Assembly: GCA_003514305.1 (NCBI GenBank)
Contig: DORE01000192.1
Span: forward strand, 1 to 7,150
DNA length: 7,150 nucleotides
From: Gammaproteobacteria bacterium
GTDB lineage: Bacteria > Pseudomonadota > Gammaproteobacteria > Pseudomonadales > Pseudohongiellaceae
Direction of reading: 5' to 3'
The notes beneath the pieces are model-generated. The model did not search any database. It was given only the letters and a program-made list of their open reading frames with translations, and was not told where the DNA came from. The position numbers and the translations under genes are program-made. Below are positions 1-5,779 of the stretch, piece after piece. How positions within the stretch are numbered: position 1 is the first letter of the stretch; the number at the start of each line of letters is the position of its first letter.

Positions 1-638
1 GGCGCGAAGCCCCCCTCATCACCGACCGCTGTACTGAGCCCCTGCTCATTCAGAACCGACTTTAGAGCGTGAAATATTTCAGCGCCGTACCGCAGCGCTT
101 CCCGAAAACTGGGCGCTCCAGTGGGCTGTATCATAAATTCCTGAATATCCACATTGTTGTCGGCATGCTCGCCGCCGTTAACGATATTCATCATAGGAAC
201 TGGCAACGAGAATTGGTCTTCACTATTTATTTGGCCAAGGTAGGCGAAAAGTGGTACTCCGGCTTCCGCAGAAGCTGCCTTCGCTGCTGCAAGGGACACT
301 GAAAGAATCGCATTCGCACCCAGTACGGATTTGTTTTCTGTCCCATCTAGGTCAAGCATAACTTGATCCAGACCGGCCTGATCGTTGACGTCATACCCCC
401 GAAGGGCATCCTGAATACGAGTATTAACGTTTGCCACGGCAGCTTGCACACCTTTGCCCAAATAGCGCTGCGGGTCTTTATCTCTCAACTCCAGCGCTTC
501 TCTTGATCCGGTTGACGCACCCGACGGTGCGCAAGCACTACCTTGCACGCCACTGGAAAGCACGACGTCCGCTTCGATAGTAGGATTTCCGCGAGAATCT
601 AGTATCTCTCTGGCGTGAATAGAGGCGATTTTTGACAT
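1..638 (-). CDS. eno: Enolase (phosphopyruvate hydratase), N-terminal half, cut by the window edge
   Basis: Enolase interconverts 2-phosphoglycerate and phosphoenolpyruvate in glycolysis and gluconeogenesis. It is a cytosolic Mg-dependent dimer, and in many proteobacteria it also belongs to the RNA degradosome. The visible 212 codons are open throughout and cover the N-terminal capping domain and the start of the barrel, about half of the usual 430 or so residues. Visible landmarks are DSRGNPT (14-20), the mobile loop APSGASTGSREALELRD with the metal-binding Ser at 42, NGGEHADNN with the active-site His158, QEF with the substrate-contacting Gln166 and Glu167, and GDEGG with Glu208, the catalytic acid. 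The second catalytic Lys and the metal-binding carboxylates lie beyond the window. The ATG start at 638 gives the family N-terminus MSKI and has a TAAGG ribosome site 7 bases upstream. It follows kdsA by 36 bases in the same direction, so co-transcription is likely, and it uses the same metabolite (PEP) that KdsA consumes. Confidence 0.98.
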   Translation of the reverse strand, partial: MSKIASIHAREILDSRGNPTIEADVVLSSGVQGSACAPSGASTGSREALELRDKDPQRYLGKGVQAAVANVNTRIQDALRGYDVNDQAGLDQVMLDLDGTENKSVLGANAILSVSLAAAKAASAEAGVPLFAYLGQINSEDQFSLPVPMMNIVNGGEHADNNVDIQEFMIQPTGAPSFREALRYGAEIFHALKSVLNEQGLSTAVGDEGGFA

Positions 639-645
639 TTAAATA

Positions 646-651
646 CCTTAC
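646..651 (-). promoter_or_regulatory. Shine-Dalgarno site of eno
   Basis: On the minus strand this reads GTAAGG, ending 7 bases before the eno ATG at 638. It is the clearest ribosome site in the window and fixes the eno start, as expected for a highly translated glycolytic gene. Confidence 0.7.
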
Positions 652-660
652 AGAGTGTTT

Positions 661-675
661 GCAGAATTTTTCTGC
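661..675 (-). repeat. Small perfect inverted repeat at the kdsA stop codon
   Basis: A 6-base perfect inverted repeat, GCAGAA and TTCTGC, is separated by three T. It begins inside the kdsA TAG stop and lies in the 36-base gap before eno. The stem is short and AT-rich, and no T run follows it on the minus strand, so it does not look like a terminator. It may be chance or a weak mRNA processing or pausing structure. Confidence 0.3.
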
Positions 676-1520
676 TATGAAGTCAAAAGCTCTGGCTGAG
701 CCTTAATCAACTCATCGAGCGCTTTCATTTGGTTGAGAAAAGGTTCCAACGCATCAAGGCGTAGAGCGCACGGGCCATCACATTTGGCTTGATCTGGGTT
801 TGGATGCGCCTCGAGGAACAACCCTGCAAGCCCCTGGGAAAGTCCAGCCTTGGCCAAATGCGTAACTTGCTCACGGCGCCCCCCGGCCCCATGGCCAAGC
901 GCGCCGGGCTGCTGCAATGCATGGGTCGCATCGAACAAGACCGGAAAACCAAATCGTTTGAGAGTCTGGAACCCAAGCATGTCAACGACCAAGTTGTTGT
1001 ATCCGAAACTGCTTCCTCTTTCGCACAACATTAGTCGTGAATTTCCGGCCCGCTCGAACTTCTCTAGAATATGCGCCATTTCTGCAGGCGCGAGGAATTG
1101 AGCTTTTTTGATATTTATCACCGCTCCGGTTTTTGCCATCGCCTTAACGAGATCGGTTTGTCGAGATAAGAATGCTGGCAGTTGAATTACATCAGCGACC
1201 TCCGCGGCCATAGCAGCCTGATGCGGCTCGTGAACGTCTGTTATGATCGGCAAGCCGAGACTTGATTTTATCTCCTCCAACCATTTAAGTCCGTCCTCCA
1301 AACCGGGTCCGCGATATGAATGCAACGATGACCGATTGGCTTTATCAAAAGATGCCTTAAAAACGAGGGGAATGTTGAGCCTGCGCGAAACCTGTTGAAA
1401 GTATGTGGCTGTTTCAAGACTGATAGCTCTTGACTCCAGGACGTTAAGTCCTCCAAACAGCACAAAAGGCTGGTCGTTTCCTACAGGAATGCCAGCAATA
1501 GATAATTGTCTAATGTTCAT
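675..1520 (-). CDS. kdsA: 3-deoxy-D-manno-octulosonate 8-phosphate synthase (Kdo-8-P synthase)
   Basis: KdsA condenses phosphoenolpyruvate with D-arabinose 5-phosphate to give Kdo-8-phosphate, the precursor of the Kdo sugar in the LPS inner core. It acts in the cytosol as a TIM-barrel enzyme of the DAHP synthase class I superfamily. From the ATG at 1520 the protein has 281 residues, close to the 284 of E. coli. Landmarks are PFVLFGGLNVLESR, KASFDKANRSS (55-65), ITDVHE (93-98), KKAQF (138-142), CERGSSFGYNNLVVDM (166-181), THALQ with His200, EAHP with Glu237 and KCDGP with Asp248. Asn26 stands where metal-dependent enzymes have Cys, which marks the metal-independent class. The in-frame TTG at 1529 would add three residues. 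The ATG is preferred because it places Asn26 at exactly the E. coli position. Neither start has a good ribosome site. The gene sits 31 bases after pyrG and 36 before eno, so it is probably in one transcript with them. Confidence 0.98.
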   Translation of the reverse strand: MNIRQLSIAGIPVGNDQPFVLFGGLNVLESRAISLETATYFQQVSRRLNIPLVFKASFDKANRSSLHSYRGPGLEDGLKWLEEIKSSLGLPIITDVHEPHQAAMAAEVADVIQLPAFLSRQTDLVKAMAKTGAVINIKKAQFLAPAEMAHILEKFERAGNSRLMLCERGSSFGYNNLVVDMLGFQTLKRFGFPVLFDATHALQQPGALGHGAGGRREQVTHLAKAGLSQGLAGLFLEAHPNPDQAKCDGPCALRLDALEPFLNQMKALDELIKAQPELLTS

Positions 1521-1551
1521 GCGAAGCAATCAGTCATTGGCACGGTGCCGC

Positions 1552-3237
1552 TCAAGCACTGGCAGACTCTGCCAAGACGATGCCAACTCCATTGGAGCCT
1601 CCCTCGCTGGACTGATGCGTATTGTAAACAACAGCAGCCTCAATAAAGCCCCTAAACAATGGATGTCCCTCTCGTGGCGTCGATGTAAACTCGGGGTGAA
1701 ATTGGCACCCAACGAACCAGGGGTGATTGGGCACCTCAATAACTTCTACCAACAGTCCGTCCGCCGACCTTCCCACGAGCCCTAATCCTGCTCTCAACAG
1801 CACTTGTTGATAATCATTATTGAACTCATACCGATGGCGGTGTCGCTCGACAATTTCGGACTGGCGATAACATTGGTAGGTTGTTGATTTCGTCTGCAAC
1901 AGGCATTTCTGCCCTCCTAGGCGCATGGTACCACCCAGATCCGAATTCTCATCTCTAACTTCAGTTGTCCCTGCCGCAGTAGTCCACTCGCTGATAAGAG
2001 CAATCACTGGATGCTCACAGTCCTGCTCAAATTCCGTGCTGTTGGCTTCGGTCAATCCAGCCACATTCCGGGCATACTCAACAACAGCTGCCTGTAGTCC
2101 AAGACAAATCCCAAGGAAAGGAATCTTTTGCTCCCTCGCATATTGTGTAGCTAGAATCTTGCCTTCAAATCCACGTTCGCCAAAGCCTCCTGGAACGAGA
2201 ATCGCGTCGTGACCGGCCAAAAGCTCAACACCCTTTTCCATGACTTCTGCCGAATCGATGTAGCTGATTTCCACCCGTGTGCGAGTCTGGATACCCGCAT
2301 GCAGAATTGCTTCATTGAGGGACTTGTAGGCGTCCAGCAGATCCATATACTTGCCAACCATGGCAAGTTTTACGCTCCTTTCGGGGTTCAGATGAGCGTC
2401 AACGACTCTATCCCACTCTGAAAAATCCGCCTTTGGACAATCCAGATGTAACTTCTTCACAACTATTTCATCAAGCCCGGCCGCACCAAGAATTGAGGGT
2501 ACGCGATAGATAGAGTCTGTATCCGGTAGGCTTATCACGGATGGAGAATCGACATTGGTGAACAAGGCAATCTTGTGTCTAGAAGAGTCATCTATCTCTT
2601 GCTCTGAACGACAGACAAGGATGTCGGGTTGGATACCGATAGACCGCAACTCTTTTACTGAGTGTTGTGTTGGCTTAGTTTTGGTTTCTCCCGCAGTACT
2701 TATGTATGGCACCAGAGTGAGATGCAAAAACAATGCGTGTTCAGAACCCATCTCCACGCGCAACTGACGAACCGCTTCAAGGAAAGGTTGGGATTCGATA
2801 TCTCCAACTGTGCCGCCAATTTCGACGAGAGCCACATCGACTTCACCGGCACCCTCAACCACCCTGCGCTTTATTTCATCTGTAATGTGAGGAATGACTT
2901 GAATGGTGGCGCCTAAATAGTCCCCGCGCCGCTCTCGTTTGAGCACAGCTTCATAAATCCGGCCCGTCGTGAAATTGTTTTTCTGGGACATAGCAGCTCG
3001 ACTAAAGCGCTCGTAGTGCCCAAGATCAAGATCCGTCTCCGCCCCATCTTCAGTGACAAAGACTTCACCGTGCTGGAACGGGCTCATCGTTCCAGGGTCA
3101 ACATTGATATACGGGTCCAGCTTTAACAGGGTGATGTCAAGGCCACGAGCCTCAAGGATAGCCGCGAGAGACGCGGAAGTGATGCCTTTGCCAAGAGAAG
3201 AAACAACGCCGCCAGTAATGAAGATATATCGTGTCAT
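1552..3237 (-). CDS. pyrG: CTP synthase (glutamine-hydrolysing)
   Basis: PyrG aminates UTP to CTP using ATP and glutamine, the last step of de novo pyrimidine nucleotide synthesis. It acts in the cytosol as a tetramer and can form filaments. Its 561 residues hold an N-terminal synthetase domain (about 1-265) and a C-terminal class I glutamine amidotransferase domain (about 290-540). Visible are the P-loop GGVVSSLGKG (9-18), KLDPYINVDPGTMSP (39-53), ETDLDLGHYERF with Asp71, VEIGGTVGDIES with Glu139, KTKPTQHSV (187-194), the oxyanion region PGGFGERG (349-356), GICLG with nucleophile Cys378, and QFHPEF with His514 and Glu516 completing the triad. The protein is about 16 residues longer than the E. 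coli enzyme because of a C-terminal tail after residue 543. The ATG at 3237 gives the family N-terminus and follows a G-rich ribosome site. It has its own candidate promoter in the gap after tilS and probably leads a pyrG-kdsA-eno transcript. Its CTP is used to activate the Kdo made by KdsA. Confidence 0.98.
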   Translation of the reverse strand: MTRYIFITGGVVSSLGKGITSASLAAILEARGLDITLLKLDPYINVDPGTMSPFQHGEVFVTEDGAETDLDLGHYERFSRAAMSQKNNFTTGRIYEAVLKRERRGDYLGATIQVIPHITDEIKRRVVEGAGEVDVALVEIGGTVGDIESQPFLEAVRQLRVEMGSEHALFLHLTLVPYISTAGETKTKPTQHSVKELRSIGIQPDILVCRSEQEIDDSSRHKIALFTNVDSPSVISLPDTDSIYRVPSILGAAGLDEIVVKKLHLDCPKADFSEWDRVVDAHLNPERSVKLAMVGKYMDLLDAYKSLNEAILHAGIQTRTRVEISYIDSAEVMEKGVELLAGHDAILVPGGFGERGFEGKILATQYAREQKIPFLGICLGLQAAVVEYARNVAGLTEANSTEFEQDCEHPVIALISEWTTAAGTTEVRDENSDLGGTMRLGGQKCLLQTKSTTYQCYRQSEIVERHRHRYEFNNDYQQVLLRAGLGLVGRSADGLLVEVIEVPNHPWFVGCQFHPEFTSTPREGHPLFRGFIEAAVVYNTHQSSEGGSNGVGIVLAESASA

Positions 3238-3242
3238 GTAGG

Positions 3243-3250
3243 CCCCACCC
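3243..3250 (-). promoter_or_regulatory. Ribosome-binding site of pyrG
   Basis: The minus strand reads GGGTGGGG, ending 5 bases before the pyrG ATG. It is G-rich and contains GGTG, which matches part of the anti-Shine-Dalgarno complement, but it lacks the canonical AGGAGG core. Confidence 0.5.
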
Positions 3251-3254
3251 AGAT

Positions 3255-3282
3255 GATTTGAGTCGCAGGCACGAACTCAATC
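3255..3282 (-). repeat. Leader hairpin candidate upstream of pyrG
   Basis: On the plus strand GATTTGAGT (3255-3263) and ACTCAATC (3275-3282) form an 8-base-pair stem with one bulged T and an 11-base loop. It lies between the candidate pyrG promoter and the start codon, so it would fold in the 5' untranslated leader, ending just upstream of the ribosome site. No U run follows, so it is not an obvious intrinsic attenuator. A regulatory role is only a possibility. Confidence 0.35.
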
Positions 3283-3294
3283 AGATGGCATTAC

Positions 3295-3323
3295 ACCTTA
3301 GCAGAATGCCCCGCCAAGCTCAA
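3295..3323 (-). promoter_or_regulatory. Candidate sigma70-type promoter for pyrG (and probably kdsA-eno)
   Basis: Reading the minus strand, a -35 element TTGAGC (3323-3318) and a -10 element TAAGGT (3300-3295) are separated by exactly 17 bases. The -35 matches TTGACA at 4 of 6 positions. The -10 keeps the key TA and final T of TATAAT. Transcription would start near 3288, giving a leader of about 50 bases. It lies in the largest gap of the window (118 bases), after tilS and before pyrG, where a new promoter would be expected. This is found by eye only. There is no convincing terminator for tilS in the same gap, so read-through from upstream is also possible. Confidence 0.45.
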
Positions 3324-3355
3324 TCTGGTTTGATTAAATCCAAAGTGCACAACGG

Positions 3356-4711
3356 TTATTCGACTTTCGGCGCCAACGGCCTCTCTGGAGTGATTAGCAG
3401 CTGAGGCGATTGCCATTGGATAACCACCCCCAAGTCTCCTGGACCAGCCTGGTAGCATTCTGCAACCCCAATGCCAGGCACACAGATCAGATCTGACTCG
3501 ACATAAATCAGCGGGACCCGCTGACGCTGCCACGGTGGCATCCCTGCCTCTCGAAGCAAATCTTTGAGGGATTTCACCGGTCGCCCTCGCATTTTTAACG
3601 TTTCACTTCCGGTACGATAGCGCACCTCAAGTTTCTGGAATTTTATGTTTATCCCGTCACCGCTGATCTGTGATGTCGACAGCGTTCCATTCTGTGGCCG
3701 CAGCTGCACTAACCGATCACTGGCAAGAAACCCGCATGGTTGAGGCCTAACAGCAGACGGCTTGTGGACTGCAAGCAATTCGCCACCATGGCAAAATATC
3801 AGACAATCAACGATGTCAAAGCGCGAGCCTGAGCCAGAAGATGGCAAAAATTCATCAACCAGCTGATGTGTGATTTTCCAGCCTAGAGTCAGAAGCCCCA
3901 GCCGTTTTGCCCAGCGACGTATTACATTTCGCTGTCTGGCCGAATTCAGCTGTTTAAGCTGGACCAAGAACAATCCACCCCGCGGCGACAATATCGACAC
4001 AAGATCTTGGTCAGCCAGCTCTTTTTGGAGTTCATTGCTTTCTACCATTAATCCAAGACTTTTCCGCCAGCTCAAGCGGTAGTCAGGCCACCGCCTTTCT
4101 AATATTGGCAGGACGTCCAGCCTTAAGAAGTTTCTGTCATGAAGGCCTTCCCGATTCGATGTATCTTCCATCCATTTCAACCGATGAGCGACTGCGTAGG
4201 AATGCAAGTCAGCCCGTGTAAAATCTAGAAACGGGCGCCACAAGGTGGCGTTACCCAAAGCACGCATTCGAGGAATCCCAGAGAGCCCTTGCGGTCCTGC
4301 TCCACGAAGAAAACGGTAGAGAGAAGTCTCAATCTGATCATCCAGGTGATGGGCAAGCAAGAGCCAGTCGCCACTGCGAACTAGGTCACGAAAAACCTTG
4401 TATCTCACCGCCCTTGCTGCTGCTTCCAACGAGCCGTCAGGAGGCACCGAAACTTTACGGGTTGTCAATGGCACAAGCCACTGCTGGCAAGTCTCAGTGC
4501 AAAATGACTCCCAATCCATTGCAGCAGTCGAGAGTTGATGATTAACATGGATGGCTGCGAGTTCAGCTTTAAGTAAACCCGCGTCTCGCAAAGAAGCCAT
4601 AGAATGCAGCAGAACGATCGAGTCAAGCCCACCACTGAGCGCGACAACGTAACGAGCGGGAGCGCTTAATATCTCTAATTCAGAAAGGAGTTTTTGGTTC
4701 AAATCACTCAT
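3356..4711 (-). CDS. tilS: tRNA(Ile)-lysidine synthetase
   Basis: TilS uses ATP to attach lysine to C34 in the anticodon of tRNA-Ile(CAU). This switches the tRNA from methionine to isoleucine and lets it read AUA codons; it is essential in most bacteria and acts in the cytosol. From the ATG at 4711 the protein has 451 residues (E. coli 432). It has an N-terminal PP-loop ATPase domain with SGGLDS (26-31), AIHVNHQLS (53-61), AHHLDDQIET (120-129), RGAGPQGLSGIP (136-147), WRPFLDFTR (158-166) and DRNFLR (192-197). A middle substrate-binding part (about 255-320) follows, then the TilS C-terminal domain (about 363-435), which includes RGRPVKSLKDLLREAGMPPW (375-394). An in-frame TTG at 4732 would add seven residues. 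It has AAGG 4 bases upstream, whereas the ATG has no clear ribosome site, so the start is not settled. It follows accA closely, so it is likely co-transcribed with accA. Confidence 0.96.
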   Translation of the reverse strand: MSDLNQKLLSELEILSAPARYVVALSGGLDSIVLLHSMASLRDAGLLKAELAAIHVNHQLSTAAMDWESFCTETCQQWLVPLTTRKVSVPPDGSLEAAARAVRYKVFRDLVRSGDWLLLAHHLDDQIETSLYRFLRGAGPQGLSGIPRMRALGNATLWRPFLDFTRADLHSYAVAHRLKWMEDTSNREGLHDRNFLRLDVLPILERRWPDYRLSWRKSLGLMVESNELQKELADQDLVSILSPRGGLFLVQLKQLNSARQRNVIRRWAKRLGLLTLGWKITHQLVDEFLPSSGSGSRFDIVDCLIFCHGGELLAVHKPSAVRPQPCGFLASDRLVQLRPQNGTLSTSQISGDGINIKFQKLEVRYRTGSETLKMRGRPVKSLKDLLREAGMPPWQRQRVPLIYVESDLICVPGIGVAECYQAGPGDLGVVIQWQSPQLLITPERPLAPKVE

Positions 4712-4743
4712 TGTGCGACTGATTCCGGGCAACCAGCCTTGGG

Positions 4744-5703
4744 TCAGACTTTGTAACTGATCCCGTAGCTCATCAGACGCTCATAGCGACGCCTGACCAA
4801 TTCATCTAAATCCATCGCCTGCAACATGTCCAATTGCCTCAGCAAAGCCTGTTTGATATTGGCGCTGGTTACGGCTATATCACGGTGGGAGCCGCCGAGA
4901 GGCTCAGGAATTGTCTGATCAACAATGCCAAGCTCGACAAGGCGCTCAGAAGTGACCCGCATAGCTTCAGCAGCAGCCGCTGCATGATCCGATGATTTCC
5001 ATAAGATGGTTGCACATCCTTCTGGTGTGATCACCGTATAGGTGGAGTACTTAAGCATGTTAAGCTGGTCAGCAATTCCAATGGCGATAGCCCCACCGGA
5101 ATTTGCTTCTCCAGTAACTGTCGCTATCAGCGGGGTCCTGACGCTTGACATCATTGCCATGTTTTCCGCAATAGCTTCATTGATCCCTCGCTCTTCCGAA
5201 TCCATTCCGGGATAAGCTCCCGGAGTATCAATAAAGCTCAGCACTGGAAGCTTATATTGTTCCGCAAGTTTAATCAGGCGCCTCGCCTTGCGGTAGCCCT
5301 CAGGTCTTGGCATCCCAAAATTATGGCGTACTTTTTCCTTAGTGCCTCTGCCTTTTTGATGACCGATAACCATCACCGGTCGATCATCGAGCCTGGCAAG
5401 GCCACCAATAATCGCCAGATCGTCAGCAAATAGTCTGTCTCCGTGAAGCTCATCAAAATCTGTAAAGATGTGTTCAATGAAATCTAGGGTGTAGGGTCGC
5501 AGAGGATGTCTCGCCACCTGAGATATTTGCCATGAACTGAGATTTGCGTATATCTTTTCGGTTAGCTTCGTGCTCTTGTCTTGAAGATTCTGGATCTCCT
5601 CGCTGATATTGAGCTCATTATCCGTCCCGACGAGGCGCAACTCTCGTATCTTTGCCTCCAATTCCGCAATGGGCTGCTCAAAATCTAAGTAATTCGGGTC
5701 CAT
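4744..5703 (-). CDS. accA: Acetyl-CoA carboxylase carboxyltransferase subunit alpha
   Basis: AccA and AccD form the carboxyltransferase that moves CO2 from carboxybiotin on AccB to acetyl-CoA, giving malonyl-CoA in the committed step of fatty acid synthesis. It acts in the cytosol as an alpha2-beta2 complex; accD is not in the window. The 319 residues equal the E. coli length. The N-terminus has the family signature LDFEQPIAELEAKI (6-19) with a helical, probably coiled-coil segment to about residue 55. A crotonase-fold carboxyltransferase domain follows, with RPYTLDFI (69-76), GHQKGRGTKEK (114-124), NFGMPRPEGYRKA (128-140), IDTPGAYPG (158-166), EERG (170-173), SGGAIAIG (202-209), PEGCATILWK (227-236) and IPEPLGGSHRD (265-275). 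The usual GEGGSGGA motif reads GEANSGGA at 198-205, which is unusual. The ATG at 5703 is preceded by a weak GACGG site 7 bases away. It lies 76 bases after dnaE, an adjacency also seen in E. coli, and just before tilS. Confidence 0.98.
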   Translation of the reverse strand: MDPNYLDFEQPIAELEAKIRELRLVGTDNELNISEEIQNLQDKSTKLTEKIYANLSSWQISQVARHPLRPYTLDFIEHIFTDFDELHGDRLFADDLAIIGGLARLDDRPVMVIGHQKGRGTKEKVRHNFGMPRPEGYRKARRLIKLAEQYKLPVLSFIDTPGAYPGMDSEERGINEAIAENMAMMSSVRTPLIATVTGEANSGGAIAIGIADQLNMLKYSTYTVITPEGCATILWKSSDHAAAAAEAMRVTSERLVELGIVDQTIPEPLGGSHRDIAVTSANIKQALLRQLDMLQAMDLDELVRRRYERLMSYGISYKV

Positions 5704-5738
5704 GAATATTCCGTCAAATTTACATAAAGAAACAACGC

Positions 5739-5775
5739 GGCACGTGTGAAAATGGAATCAGCTAACGCACGTGCC
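5739..5775. repeat. Perfect inverted repeat GGCACGTG / CACGTGCC in the dnaE-accA gap
   Basis: GGCACGTG (5739-5746) and CACGTGCC (5768-5775) are exact reverse complements separated by 21 bases. Each arm contains the self-complementary hexamer CACGTG. The element fills about half of the 76-base gap and begins 4 bases after the dnaE TAA stop. In the transcript it would form an 8-base-pair GC-rich stem. The minus-strand sequence that follows (GCGTTGTTTCTTTATG) is T-rich but has no continuous T run, so it is at best a weak terminator or attenuator. A binding site for a dimeric regulator or an mRNA processing hairpin is equally possible. Confidence 0.6.
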
Positions 5776-5779
5776 TTAA

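Noticed and set aside
69..302. Plus-strand open frame of 77 codons inside eno
   Set aside because: It lies entirely antisense to the conserved enolase sequence, and its translation resembles no known protein.
1521..1529. TTG at 1529 as the kdsA start
   Set aside because: It adds only Met-Leu-Arg, follows an in-frame stop directly and has no ribosome site. The ATG at 1520 aligns residue by residue with the E. coli N-terminus.
1405..1785. Plus-strand open frame of 126 codons across the kdsA-pyrG junction
   Set aside because: It is antisense to two confirmed essential genes, has no recognisable motif or ribosome site, and is explained as a shadow of their codon structure.
2555..2916. Overlapping plus-strand open frames inside pyrG, and similar ones in accA, tilS and dnaE
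   Set aside because: All lie opposite or in alternate frames of well-conserved coding sequence and show no independent support.
3283..3355. Intrinsic terminator after tilS
   Set aside because: The gap has no GC-rich stem followed by a T run on the minus strand. GTGCAC near 3345 is only a short palindrome.
5704..5779. Sigma70 promoter for accA in the dnaE-accA gap
   Set aside because: TATGTA could be a -10 element, but no acceptable -35 lies 16-18 bases upstream of it. Another TTG-type -35 would place its -10 too close to the start codon.
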